Assembly (NCBI GenBank): GCA_018881555.1 | Contig: JACAXG010000031.1 | Coordinates: 6,631,127 to 6,695,126, forward strand | Direction of reading: 5' to 3' | Length of the DNA stretch: 64,000 nt | Source of the DNA: Amblyornis subalaris | Lineage: Eukaryota; Chordata; Aves; Passeriformes; Ptilonorhynchidae | In this document: positions 1 through 12,560 of the stretch, one piece after another | Numbering within the stretch: the stretch's first letter is position 1 | Layout: each line of letters opens with the position of its first letter | Notes under the pieces: generated by a model | The model's database searches: none | The model's input: the letters and a program-made list of their open reading frames with translations, nothing else | What the model was told of the DNA's origin: nothing | Translations under genes and position numbers: made by a program

Positions 1-1156
1 TCAAATTGAGTTTTCTAATTACCAGTTAATGTAACATTCAGTACAGTTTTACAGAAATCAGTGTAATCACCATCTGCCTCCTGTGCTGCAAAAGCCTACA
101 CAAAGCCCCCCCAAATGCCAACCAAGTTAGCTGCTGAATACATAATTTGGTTGATGTCATCTATTGTTGTTTTTCAGCAAACACCTATGCAGGCACCCGA
201 GTTTTCGTAGTGCTCTGGAGGGCTGAAAAAGGCAGTGGCTTTTGCACTGAGATGGTTTCCTTTACTGCTGTCCCAGACCGATCATCAATTATTTAACTTC
301 TGTACTTCATATTGTTGTTCCTTTGAAAGAACAGTTCATTCTAAATATTGTACAACTGATCTTCAAACATTGAGCAGTACTCTGATACTGTCATGCTTTA
401 AATAACAGATGAACAGTATCTGTTTAAAGCTCTACAAATGCTTGTTTTCTTTCTCATTTGATTAATAGTCTCAGTTGGCTCTACTGGCAGAAAATGGTCT
501 GGATGTAAATTGTGTTTATGGCTGGAACGAGGGGTCCATAACAGCTTTGTGGCTTGTTATCTGCTTGCAGAGATTCACTATAAAAAAAGACCCTGTCAGA
601 ACACCTTAGAAAATAGAGTCCCATTCTGCCTGGTATTTAACAGGCCTAAAAACAATTGAAAACCAGCAGGTAAGTGGTACCCCGAGCCGGGCAGGAAAGG
701 ACCCCCAGACTAACTTTTTTTCTGTTGTTACCAAGTCTAGTAACAATTTCTTTCTTATTCTGAAAAATGTCTGATAATAAAACCCCTAAACCTAGGAAAA
801 TAAAATCTTACAGCCTCTAATATGGTATAGAACCAACTCTCAGTAAATCTGACAGGTGGACTTTCAGTGGAGACACCTTGCTAGGCACTTTCTAAAACAA
901 TGGTTTATGCTTGTAATAAATCTATAATATTTAGAATAAATTTTTCTGTTTGCTTGATATTTTTAGTGCTTTAAGCACTGTCCCTGAGTAAATAGCATAT
1001 ATAGCAAGTCTTCTGGTCCAAAGTCCCTGTGTGGATCAGCCTGGAGTAATAATGTGAATGTGCTCTCTGAGACAGTTCCTGCTGTGAAATAAGTAGTTAG
1101 GAAGAGTGCTAGTATTAAACTCAGTAGGAGGAATCAGCTTTTAAATTTGTTTAATC
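1..1156. other. Non-coding unique sequence
   Basis: AT-rich DNA with no recognisable gene or repeat family. It contains one weak exon candidate (178-296, listed separately). A strong splice-donor-like sequence, CAG followed by GTAAGT, occurs at 667-675, but the nearest upstream acceptor-like site leaves only about 26 bases between them, so it is most likely fortuitous. This may be the inside of a large intron or intergenic DNA. Confidence 0.6.
178..296 (+). other. Weak candidate 3'-terminal coding exon (unproven)
   Basis: A good acceptor (a T-rich tract ending in TTTTTCAG at 170-177) is followed directly by one open frame, 180-293, ending in TAA at 294-296. The 38 codons begin NTYAGTRVFVVLWRAEKGSG and end in AVPDRSSII. 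The peptide is mixed in composition and not low complexity. Reading from 178, the frame closes at the eleventh codon. I do not recognise the peptide. The upstream exons would lie outside the window, so continuity cannot be checked. A chance open frame of this length is quite possible, so this is only a candidate. Confidence 0.12.
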
Positions 1157-1198
1157 AGATTAAAAAGTGGAGATTAAAAAGTAGAGATTAAAAAGTGT
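1157..1198. repeat. 14-base tandem repeat, three copies
   Basis: Three head-to-tail copies of AGATTAAAAAGTGG occupy 1157-1170, 1171-1184 and 1185-1198. They differ only in the last two positions (GG, AG, GT). There is no sign of function. This looks like a local slippage duplication. Confidence 0.9.
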
Positions 1199-4100
1199 GC
1201 TGCTGTTATATTGACATAATTTCCAGTCTTTAAAAGATGAATATTTGCAGGGTATTATTTTAAAGTAAGGCTATAAGGGTACTCATTTTTAAATCTCTCC
1301 TTGTTTTCTTGGAGATCAGTGGCAGAGCTGTAATTAAAAGGTTGATTATGCAGAAATGGAGCTCCAAAGCTCTACTGCACTACAAAACTGACCAGCTGAA
1401 AAACGGGGCATAATATTCAAGGTTATTTTTTAGATTTCCAGGATTCCGCAAAGAAATTTGTTTAGTTATTTTTGTAACCTTGGTTTAAAAAATAATACGT
1501 AAGTTTTGTTTCAAACGATTCTAAATTTCTGAGATGTGAGAGTNAGAGAGTTGCTTTCTTCTGCGTGGTTCTGATGGTTGTTCAGTTTGCTACCTTATTT
1601 ATTCTGGGAAGAGGTAAGTCTGGGAATTGAAAAATATGTCTGGGAATTGGAAAGGAAGTTATAAAAGTGAGCACTATGTGGACAAGACAGGATTGCTTAG
1701 AGAAGACTGACTTGGCTACTAACTCCCAGTTGGTCAAAATCCTTGATCTTCTCTGACGATTCATGCATAACTGNCTGAAGTTTGATGAAATTTCAGTTAA
1801 AAAGGCACAGCCTAAGGTGAAACAATCATTAATAGAATATAAACTCATAAATGTTTTGATGGTTTTCCAGGAGGGATGTCTTTCTACTCTTTATCGTAGC
1901 TGGGTAGCCTCNTGTTGTTGTCAGCCTTCTGCCCAAACTGCGTGACACCTCCTGGGAAAAAAATACAGAGCTGGAAAAACTCAGGAATTTCCTGAAGTGG
2001 TGCTGAGCTGCAGCAGCTCTTTGCCACCCCTTTAAATCATTATCGTTGCTTATATATTTAAAACCAATTTGAAAATTAAGCAAAGCAAGTTANTACTTAT
2101 CAAAGGTCCAAGACCCCTTTAACTTGAGAGAGGTTTTTCTTGTTCAGATTCCTTTGGGAAAGGTTTTCTTTATAGTTAACAAAACCACTTACCACATATT
2201 TATGTGTTTTTCTTCTCAGTGGTGTCTGGGTTTCAAAGGTGTTTTTTTAATAAGATGATATTATGTACTTTATGACCATTTTGAAAATAAGTGCAGTCAT
2301 GTCTTTATTGTGTTTTAATTTGATCTAATTGGCTCCAGTCATCTTAATGACCTGCTATATTCACCATGAACACTCGAATACATTGCATATGCTCTAAATG
2401 TGTTGGAAGNGAAATATTAATGATTACTTCTTTGGTCCTAAAACCTTCTTAGATTTTAGAGAGGGTTTTATGGTATATTGTAAAGCTTTACGGCTTGTCT
2501 CTCCCTTATGTACACCCCCACACCCCACACACAGATGAAAAGGGAGAAGTTAGGACTCCTGGGGATGATGGGGAATGCATTTATCAACTTCAGCTAAACA
2601 AGCTCAAACATCTCCTTCTCTTCCAAGTCTGTGCAGGGTCTGTCATCAGTTTGGGAAGAAAAGGGGCAAGTGCTGTAGCTACCAGAGGTTATGAATCAGG
2701 AAGAATCTTCCATCACAAGAGTCTATCGTCTTTGTCCTTGGATTTGAGCCTAGCTCATAGACATTTTTTTAATGGATAGATTCTTTAAAATTTAATTTGT
2801 GAATGGACCCGAGTGTGTGTTTGTCAGTGTTCTCTGCAGTGTCGTGCTGTGGTTAACTCATGGCACGCTCTGCTGGAAGCTGTCGTTTCACATCTAATTG
2901 TTGGGTTACAAATGTATGTGTTGTGGCTAAAGGAAATGTTTTACTATCGATCCTCACTGCTAAATCTAAACCCTCCTCTTCTGGGCATCACGTGTTACAG
3001 TCTGGTCACTGAATACTGAACTCCAGGACAGAAGTGGGCACAGAGAAATTTTAGAGGAGCCCTGAGCCATTTACTCAGTAATTGGGTCCACCATTGGCAT
3101 ATAACGTGTGTGTTAATACACTGTAATAGCAGGCGGTAGAAACCTGGTGCCATGAATTTCCCTCCCTGGCCTTATTTCTGAAATTGTGGACAGCAACAGT
3201 TTCTGCAAAGGTCTAATTCTTGGTGTTACTGAAAGCAGTCCCAGAACGGAGTTTGCAGGGTGGTGTGTTGGGGACAGCAGCCCGCACTGTTTGTTATCAC
3301 AGTTCCTTGGCATCTGCATCCAACACCGTCTGGAAACCCCCTCGACGAAACAGAGAGTAAGTTACAAGGTGTAAACACTTTCCTAATGCTTAGTTTATGC
3401 CTAAGGTGCTATTTAAAATGTCTCCTAATTCGGTGCAAAATAATTTGTGCTGGAATATGCCTTTCCACACTGGTGGCGTAGAGTCATTCCTCAGGTATGT
3501 TGGCACTGGAGCAGGGCGTTGTGCCCCTTAAGGCTAATATATTTTATTTCCTTCATACTTGGATATAGTTGCTCCTTTTTACTCAAATAATAATAAAAAG
3601 AATAAGAAGTCTAATCCATGGCAGAAAAATAAACAAAATTCTCATCACTACAGTCAGCTGAGAAGGAGAAGGGGTTAGAATGGGTTATAATGGAGATATT
3701 TATGATCCTNTAAGTGCAGTGGTTGCTGCTCCACTCTAATATGTTCCCTCAGTAGCCAAAGCCAATGCTCTGTACTTGAAAATTAATCTTTGATGCATGA
3801 GATTTTGTCTGCCTGAATTTTGCTTGTCTCATTTTAAATGNTGATAGAAATTGCTTACTGTAGTAAAACACAACATTAACCTCATAGTGTGTTGGCACTT
3901 TGTGATTTATGCTGGTTTAGTCTCTGAAAAATATGCAGCCTGTCTCCCAAACCTGGATTTAGCTTATAAAATGTGTTGGCACAGGCTTGGGGCTTGAATT
4001 GGAACACTAACTGCTGATCCTCCATCTCCCTAGGGTAGCAGAAAGGTTTAAAATTGGAGCCTCTCAGAGGTCATTAACTTCATATCATTTCTTCAGATTA

Positions 4101-7100
4101 ATAATAATTATGTGATTGTAGCTGNAATGTTTTAAAAACAGTACAGCCTAATTTTCTTTCTTGCAAGCAAAGAATAGGATTTCTTTTTGTGCTGAATCTG
4201 CACATTACTCAGCCAAAATATGACAAATTATTTGCAAATGGAAGTAATCAGATCATAAGTAATAAATAAGGGTTTTCTTTCTACTATTTTGAAATAAAGC
4301 AGAACCTGAAAGGTACTGTGATTTTTTTTGAGTTCTCCTTCACTCATCCACAAACCTCACTGTTCAGCTGAAGTTTAAAGCTGCTATTTTTTTTTTCTAA
4401 NTCTATTTTGAACGAATAATACAGATCAAAAGTAGGAGTGTTTTGTGAGGAGTTTTTTATCTGTAATGTAATTGCTTTAGACCGGGCTTAAATGGATAGG
4501 ATGGGAAGGTTATGTAAATGGTTTAAAAAAGATCTTTGTTTCACCCAGCAGAGGAATCTTGAGGTTGTGCCACATAACAATGTTTTGATCTATATACTTA
4601 GGGGTTTTTTGGTGAAAACTAATGTCAAACATTCAAAACATTTCTCGTCAGGAAGAAAACAGCAGGTGTGAGACTATGGGGTGTAAATAATGTTTTAATT
4701 GCTGTAGGAGAGAATCTTAATACTGATTAATCAGATAGTAAAGAGAAATAAAATTGGTATTATGTTACATGTTCAAGATGCTGTTTCTCTACTGGTGAAA
4801 AAAGAACATCATCCAGGATGTTTTGCCTTCAAGTATGGGAACCAAATTCGTGTGGATTTTTGTCGTTGTTGTTGCTGTTCAGCACTAGAAATCAGTTCCC
4901 TCTTTATTTTAGATTTCTGATAGCATCCCCCTTTTCTTAATATTGCCTTCACGCGGATTTTAATTTTTTTTTAGTTTTGTTTGAAACATTTCATGCAAGT
5001 TGAAGAACATACNTTAGGTTTTATTTTTTCATTTCTTATAATTCTCAGATTAATTTCTTCCTTTTTTGGTATTTGTGAGTTTTGGATGATGTTTATGAAG
5101 ATTCTTGAGTTGTCATCAGTGATTTTGTACCTTTTTCAAATATAAGAAAAGGAAAAGCAAGGGATGGAGGGGATACATTTACATTACTGCTGTGCAAGCT
5201 AGTCGGGGTTGGAGATTATTTACACCATTGCATGGCTTGCAAGTGTTGTACCATTTATTCTCTTCTGAATAGATGGCAGTATCTTTTAGCTGATAAGAAA
5301 AAATAGGTTCTAGATGTCGTTTGTTTTTGGCCATTTACAGAATACTTGGAGAAGTTTTTAATGGTTGCAGCACAGGGTTTTCAGCTTGCTGGACTTGGAC
5401 TGAAGTTTCACTGTTGGGAAGACAGAGGAACTTTGAAATCCGTCATCTGCAGGGAACAGCAGTCACTCTGATNTGGGCTTTAGACCCTTCTGGATGTCTT
5501 TGAATGTTAACAGAAAACCCAAACTGTGGCTAAAAAGACCCAGCAGTACTCCAAGGGACTGATAATAGTTCTGGGACCAGGTTTAGGAGGAAACTGTATT
5601 CATGAAAGATACAATACTCTCAGTGTAAACTTTTTATGGCTCTTTCTGCCCTTATGTTGATTTGTAGGTGATTATAACTTGTATAATATAATTTATGCAG
5701 TAAGAAGCCAGAAGAAAGTATTAATTAAATAACTGTCACCAACNTTGAATTACATCTTGTTACATACTCTCCGTTAACTATTTGTCATGATACAAATCTC
5801 TCTTCTGGCTCCTTAGGAAAGTGNGTTATACTGAATTCCCTTTAGCACAGTGGTCTGAATTCTTACATTTCCTAGTGATGTGTCAGAGAGAGAAAGGAGA
5901 NGGAGAAATGTCTGACAATCTTAACGTTTCAGCATTACAAAAAGAATGTGTGTGAGCATCACTGCACACTTCTAAATATGCTTCCTATTTAGTTTTTCAA
6001 TAAAAATAGCTGGTAGCTTTCCAAGGCTTATAAATAAATAAATACATAAATGAGAAATGCTTTGCAACACTAAAAATAACCCCTTTGATTATACGTGTGT
6101 CTGTCTGGATCACATTTATTTTTTTGCAACTTTCTCACTACACTTTGAGTATAATTTTATACAGTGTTTGCATTAGAATTAAAACATGTGGGTTGGTTTT
6201 GAGAAAGTAAGAATACAATAAGAATATTGTTTCAATATCTCATAGTCTTCACGAGCTGTAAACAGCAGGTCATCAAGGCAAGACTGTAAACTGTTTAAAG
6301 TACCCATGAACACAACTATTTCTGTTGAATCTTTTTGTTTTAACAGCTGCATTGTTGAATTTTAATCCTCCAGTAGAACTGGGAAAGCTCCACACACGTT
6401 TATGTGTGATGCAGAGAGGAAGAAAAAAACCCTTGAGATTCTGAGAGGTGTCATGGACAGCAAAATAATGTCATATAATGCGCTCTGAAAGCCTGCAGTT
6501 TTGAAAATCACAATTCACTCAAGTAAAAGATTCCATTTATGTCGGGTGTAATCCTGTCAGAGGTGTAATCTTGTTTAAAACAACTCTTTTTTTTCCACAA
6601 AATGAAGCAGAAATGGTCCCAGGGAAGACTGTTCATTTAAAATTAATTTCTTGCAATACAGCCCTATTCATGGGAAGCTGAAAGTGAAGTTAATGCAAAA
6701 TTGACTGGGGAGCCATGGATAGTGCTGGATTTCTTTCACTTTAGAGAGNTGAACAAAACGAATACGGAAAACAAGTCACTTTAAATCACAATCTCACGCT
6801 TGGCAAAGAAAGACAACTTCCGAAAGTGAGTTTTGCATTTGAAGGTGTGGCCCCAACTGAAGGATAAAACTGCCTCTGCAACTGCCAGAGCCCTCCTTAT
6901 TGCTTGTTTTTTACAGGACAGAAAACCTCCTCCCTTGTGATTTATTGCTAAAGAATATTTATTACCTGTTTTGCTTAGGGACTACCACTGTGTTAGCATG
7001 GGAATAATTAGGGCAGAAGTAAAGAAAACTTGCGTTATACAGGTTTCCTACCATGGGNAATTCAAAGGTGTCGGAGAAGAAGCAGAAGATCCGCACTGGA

Positions 7101-8496
7101 GGTCTCTGAGTCCAGAAGATACTTGGATGTCCTTTTGCACCTACAGATCCACGAGTCCTTTTTCTGTATGGAACTTTAATTTTTCAGTTGGAGTATCTGG
7201 GGTTTTCTCTATGTTCCCCAGATACTTTTTGTCCAGTTAATGTATCACTTTAAGATCTCTAAAATCACAATAAGATTTCNTTTCTTTTTTTTTCCCTGTC
7301 TTTTTGTTGTTGATTTTAGACAATGCTTTATTTAGCTTTCCTACCAGCTGGTTGTATCAAAAAGAGCAGTTAGTTTGTGGGTCAGAGAATCCCTTGTGAT
7401 ACACAGAGGGTAAGGCTGAAAATGAGAGAGGACTTCTTTGGTCTTTTTTTTTTCAGTAACAATATTTTAGAGGCCCAATGACCATGAATCAGAAATCAGG
7501 GCAGCAGGAANGAGTAAATCCTCTGTATGGCAGACACAGCGTGTTCTGAAGGGAAATCCTCTAAGGTGGAACAAGCCCTCACCTCATATACTGAAGAGCT
7601 GGAGGGACTCTGGCCTTTTTCACACGTTGTGATGCTGCTTAGCGTGTTGTGTTTGGCTGTGGCACATGAAGAAATTGTAGCTTCAGAGCTCCTTCTGCTG
7701 CTGCTGCTCTCCTCCCAAACAGCTCAGAGCCGCCTTCATGCCTGCAGGGATGCAGAATTTAAGTGCTTGTTTAAAAATAAAAAATACCCCCCTGTGTGTG
7801 TAACCCACATTAGACATGGACTGGCATGACAATAACGGGAAGGAGAAAGTTTCCAAATCTGACTTAGATTTACTGTGTTTTAATAGGAAAGGAACATAAT
7901 TTTTTCAGGTTTTGGAATATTCTCTGCTTAAAAACTATTATTTGAATTAGTTCCAACTGTAGAAGTGACTTTTGTATCAAAGTGATACCAAGTGAGGACA
8001 AACTGAGGGTATCAGAACACTTTGAGTAATCCATTGAGCTGGCATAATTTGGTAATAATTTTCTGTCACTCCTATTCAGTGTATCAGAAGTTTATAAGCA
8101 ATTGCTCTGTAACCAATTATCTAATCTGCTTCCTCATAAGAATACTATTTTATTAGATAAATGGTAATTCATATTAGATGCAGGTGTGGTGAGTCCCTAT
8201 CTTGTGTTTTTCCAGCAGTCTGAGATTTTGATGTATCCCTGTAGGGTGAATGAATTGCTTCCTAATCTGCCCAGTTTTTTAGTGGGTGAATTCAGTGTCT
8301 TTAAACTTGGGAGAGCTTTGGGCAGGGCTGGTTGCACTGAGCCCTGCTCTGAAATAAATGCTTCCAAAGTGGTCACCTGTTGGTAGTGCGCCTTTTAGCC
8401 TCATGTGCAAAACACATGTTTGTTCCCTTCCCACACTTTCCTCCCTTTTCCATATTATCCAACCAGCCAAACGTATGTCCCAGCCCATGGCAGTGG
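1199..8496. other. Non-coding unique sequence
   Basis: About 7.3 kb with no supported gene. Small-scale contents: a 20-base near-duplicate beginning GTCTGGGAATTG at 1618 and 1638; a patch around 3180-3380 with long open stretches in all three forward frames and several CpGs, but no recognisable peptide; T-runs near 4387 and 7450; and a strong polypyrimidine acceptor-like tract ending at 7319, after which every frame closes before a plausible donor. The frames seen here are short and mutually overlapping. Confidence 0.6.
6031..6051. repeat. Short AAAT-type simple repeat
   Basis: An imperfect run of TAAA/AAAT units with one C interruption. Low-complexity sequence without evident function. Confidence 0.8.
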
Positions 8497-8516
8497 AATT
8501 CAATTCAATTCAATTC
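8497..8516. repeat. AATTC pentanucleotide microsatellite, four copies
   Basis: Four perfect units of AATTC. It is short and probably weakly polymorphic. The surrounding reading frames simply read through it. Confidence 0.9.
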
Positions 8517-11500
8517 TTTAAAAGAGGGCCTTGCATTTAACTATTACCTTCAGGCTCTCCATAATACAAACCAGTGATAACGCTCATTTGATTTATTGCG
8601 TGTTTTATTGAAGAAATTGTAACAGGGATGTGCTGTTGATGTTTGGAAAACAATGTATTTGCCTACCAGTATTTTAAATCATAAAAGCACCTCTATTGGC
8701 TTACATTAGCTGGATGTTCAACAGCAGGAGCTGTGATTTGGCTCCAAGCCCAGCATCCATTATACGTTGCACCTTTAGCCTCCAACTTGGTAAAATGGCA
8801 GGCATACAATTAACAGTATACAATTAACTACAGTTTCTTCTTTAAGTGCTGCTCCTGGCAAGTGTATCATCCTTAGCCTACTTCTGCATTTTTCTACTTC
8901 TTCAAACTCCCCTTCCTCTTTGCAGCACTTTCTTGTGCAGTCACTTCTCGTGGTGATCTCTCAGTATTGTTATTGTGTATTTTCATGGATATTTTATTTT
9001 TCATGTGTTACGTACCTTGTTTTAATATATGCATTAAAAAAACAATTGACATTTGTATTTTTCCTAGACGAGGTGTGCCATGTGCCGTACTCTCTTCCAT
9101 ACATACAGGGAATCCCCCTTCATTTTTACCAATCACAGCTGTTGAAACATGGCTTGTGTATGAATGATCAAACCATACCCATTTTAAAATGCATTTCTTC
9201 TGCCTTNTTCCTATCAGATATTGAGAAATGGCTGGCTGCAATTTCTCAAAGTTGCAAGGACTAGTCTAAGCTTGCCTTCTGATCAAATAAAGTCTTAAGA
9301 CATAATGCTTTATAACAGGCCAGACTATGATTAAACACATGGAGTTTTAACTTGTGAATACTCGACCAAATAAATGCCATAATCAACTGGAATAGATGGC
9401 ATGTGATGATTTGCTGGGTGTGAAAATCCTCCTTTATTAAGGATTTCTTACCTCCATGACTGAAGTTTTCATTTGCAATCAGTCTCACGATATATGTAGT
9501 ATCTTTAAAATCATCAGCTGTTTGGGTTTTTTTAAAGAAATTGTGGCTTTCCAGATGGTTGTGTTTAGGGTCTTCATGGGGAATTATATGTTCCACTGGT
9601 GGGCTGAGCAACTATTTCTTTATCTTGCCTACTGTAACATCACTAGTTCCTATTAAAAGTGTCTTGAGACTTTGGTAAAAATCATGCTTTTCTCCCTTTT
9701 TTGAGGATCAGTGTTTTTGAAAGCTAGAAAGACTTCTTTGTTTCTTAGCTTTTGGTCTCAAACATAATGCTTTTCTTCAGCTTTAAAATGCAAGGTTTCC
9801 GTGTAACCATGGATTGTGAGATCCCTTCTTTTGTACATTTATGTTTGAAGGTATTCATTTGAGGGTAATTCCAAGTAAAAAGAAAGTCACTTGTGGCACA
9901 GTGGATGTCTGCAGGTGTTCTAATCTCCTGCTATATCACTGTCTGGGAGATTTCACCTTCATGTTTTGGGAGTTCATTCGGGCTAATCAGGATTGGCAAC
10001 TCTGTGCAAATGAGATTGTAAATGAAGCTTGAAAGTGGAATTTATTTTAAAGAAAATGTTTGGATCAAAGCGGCTGTGATATATTTATCATTCTAATTTC
10101 CTCTTCCAGCTGGACACCCTTAACATTTTCATTTTTTCTTATATTAAAAATGTTGAAAATCTAAGAAATTAAGGTGGATCATTAATATAAACTGCTGGTT
10201 TTATCTGAATATCAGTCATACTTAATGCATTCAGGACATAATTGTAGTGTATGGAGAATTCAGTCCTAACAAACAAGCTGAGAAAGAGATGAGTAAATTG
10301 GTTTTCCTTCTTCATTTTGAAGTGTTTTCTTGAGAACAATGTTCTGCAGGGAAGAAGGTTAAATTATGGCTCCCATTTAGGTAGCTCTGTGTTTTAGGAG
10401 CAGCCAGAGATGTTATTAAATGCCATTTCTCCCTGAAGTCCTTCCTAAACTCAGTGGAGTTGGTTTGAAAACCGATAGCGCTTTGCCCTTCATGAGCAGC
10501 TAGCTTATCTTTATGTTCCTGGAGACTTGTGGAATTTATTAAATCCTTAAAGGAATAAAAATGGCATATACTTTATACCTACAGATTTTTATCTATTTCC
10601 TTTTACTTTATTGACGTTCCATGCGCATGCAAGGTCAGTGATGTCTCTGGTGCTGCCCGTGCTGGCAGAGCTGTTCCCACAAGCACTCCCAGTTCTCTTT
10701 CTTCAAGTTCCTACATGACTAATGAAACGTTTGCGTTGCTCTTTTGCCCAGTTCCTAACAATTCCCTGAGGAGCTGTTTTCACTTTCTATACAGCATTTA
10801 CATTTTATCTTTGTAAGAGAGGAGTTTTGGCATCTATTCTTTTTTCTGCCCTAATGGGATTGATTTTGGAGTTACCTACACAACCATTCCCACATTCCTG
10901 CATAAGTATAAACCTTCAAAATACATGGAACAATGACCATTACATATCAGAAGATTAACTAGACTGGAGAACAATAAAACTTAGCGAAGCAGGAATCTTC
11001 AAGTGATGTGGAACGATTTTTGAAGCTTGTGTCAGTTTTGTGAGAGCTTTAATTTTACATTCCTATACGTTTCAGATTACTTGACAATAGCAAGCTAATA
11101 GTAGGGTGTACTTTTTCTACTTAGAGAAAGGAATGGAACAATTTAAAAAAAAAATGAAAGTAGTTTCTTGCTTGAGAGGAGGAATGGTGCTTGTTGTTTG
11201 AGACTTCTATGACAGAAGTTCCGTTTGCCCTCTGTTGAAGTTGTCATTTCAGCAACCTGAACAAAGGGGTGGCACAAAATTTTTGCTTGTAAAGCCTTTT
11301 GGGGAGCTTAATGTAGTTTGCGAGTTTTCCTGTGACATCTAAAAACAATTGGTTAGGTTGTGGCAGTGTCACAATCCGTATTTATGCACCAGAGATTGGT
11401 TTTCTTACCTTGGCTTGTGCCCTTCCTGTTGAGATGGTTGCTGCAGAGTTAAATACGCTGTCTGTAAATCTGTTCCCCCATATTGTGNATAGCACTGAGT

Positions 11501-12488
11501 CTGTATGTTCATGTAATGGTCGTGTTCTTCAAACAAGGGAAATCTAAAGAGAAGGAATTTCTCAAGTACATAAATGAGCACAGATCTTTCTGCAGAACAG
11601 CAGTTTCTTGACAGTCAAATAATTTTACAATTTTTTTTCTCATTTTTTCTGGGCTTACTCGGGCATGGTTAATGCATGTATGTAATTCCAAAACAATGGA
11701 AAGAACAACATTCAGGGATGTCCTTTTGGACAAAAGAAACGCAAAGCTGGAATGCTGACATTAAGGCTGGAATAGCTGGGAAGAAAGACAGTTTGTTAAG
11801 AGATGTATAATTTTGAAGGTATTAATTCTTTACAGCCTGAGCTGTCATGTTTCAGACTGCTTCCTGCAGCAGAGTATCAGAAGTTACCAATTCAGATTGT
11901 CAGCACAGAGTAAACAGTCAAAATAAATTAAAATTGCCCTCTCTGAATAGTCGTCTCGAGGAATTTGAAAGGAAGTGGTGTTATTGAGATATGTTATTTT
12001 CTCAGCAGGGAAAGCAAATGTGCCTTCCTAAGACTTATCTGTCACTTCCTAAATACCTTATTCAAAACGATGCATATATTTTCATTTGTTTGTGATAGGC
12101 AGAGAAGTGGGAAGTCCCCATTCATCCCTACTGCTCTCAACATAATATCTAACAAGGTTGACAGGTCTTGTAATTTGTTTGCTGCTTCTATTCTTTCATT
12201 TCTTTTTCTTCAGTTCACAAAAGAGCTGTATTCCAACTCCTGTCACTTTTTGTGTGCTAAACTCACTTCAAGTGAACCTACATTTAAATCTCAAATCTTC
12301 TGCTCTGAATTAAAAGGTGACTGCACTTACATGAATAGATTTTGAGGATGAAAATAATAAGCTTCAGTGGCTTAAAATTTCATTGCCTAAATCTGTTAAT
12401 ACGTACTAATTCTNAGCACTCCAGTGCTGATTTAAGATCTTACTAGGAGCCTTTTCAGAGAGATTGCAGAATGAGTGCATGGGTACTA
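8517..12488. other. Non-coding unique sequence
   Basis: No supported gene. A 14-base period duplication of ATACAATTAAC lies at 8804-8830. A segment at 12214-12316 sits between an excellent acceptor (pyrimidine tract then CAG ending at 12213) and a weak donor-like GTGACT, and is open in one frame. The peptide is not recognisable, so it is not called an exon. Confidence 0.55.
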
Positions 12489-12560
12489 GGCACCTGGGAA
12501 AGTCTGGCCATTAAATAATTCTTTAGATTCAAAAAAAAAAAAGAAAAAAGGCACCTGGGA
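12489..12560 (+). mobile_element. Probable tiny retroposed insertion with poly-A tail and target-site duplication
   Basis: The 11-base sequence GGCACCTGGGA occurs at 12489-12499 and again at 12550-12560. Between the copies lie about 30 bases of body and then an A-rich tail (12 As, G, 6 As). A direct repeat bracketing a body plus a 3' poly-A tail is the classic signature of target-primed reverse transcription. The body is too short to identify a source transcript. In birds the dominant LINE, CR1, ends in short octamer repeats and not in poly-A, so such insertions are uncommon. A chance repeat beside an A-rich run remains possible. Confidence 0.45.

Noticed and set aside
7320..7409. Possible exon after a long pyrimidine tract
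   Set aside because: All frames meet a stop before the donor-like GTAAGG.
12214..12316. 103-base segment after an excellent acceptor, open in one frame
   Set aside because: The donor (GTGACT) is weak and the peptide is not recognised. It is kept only as a remark.
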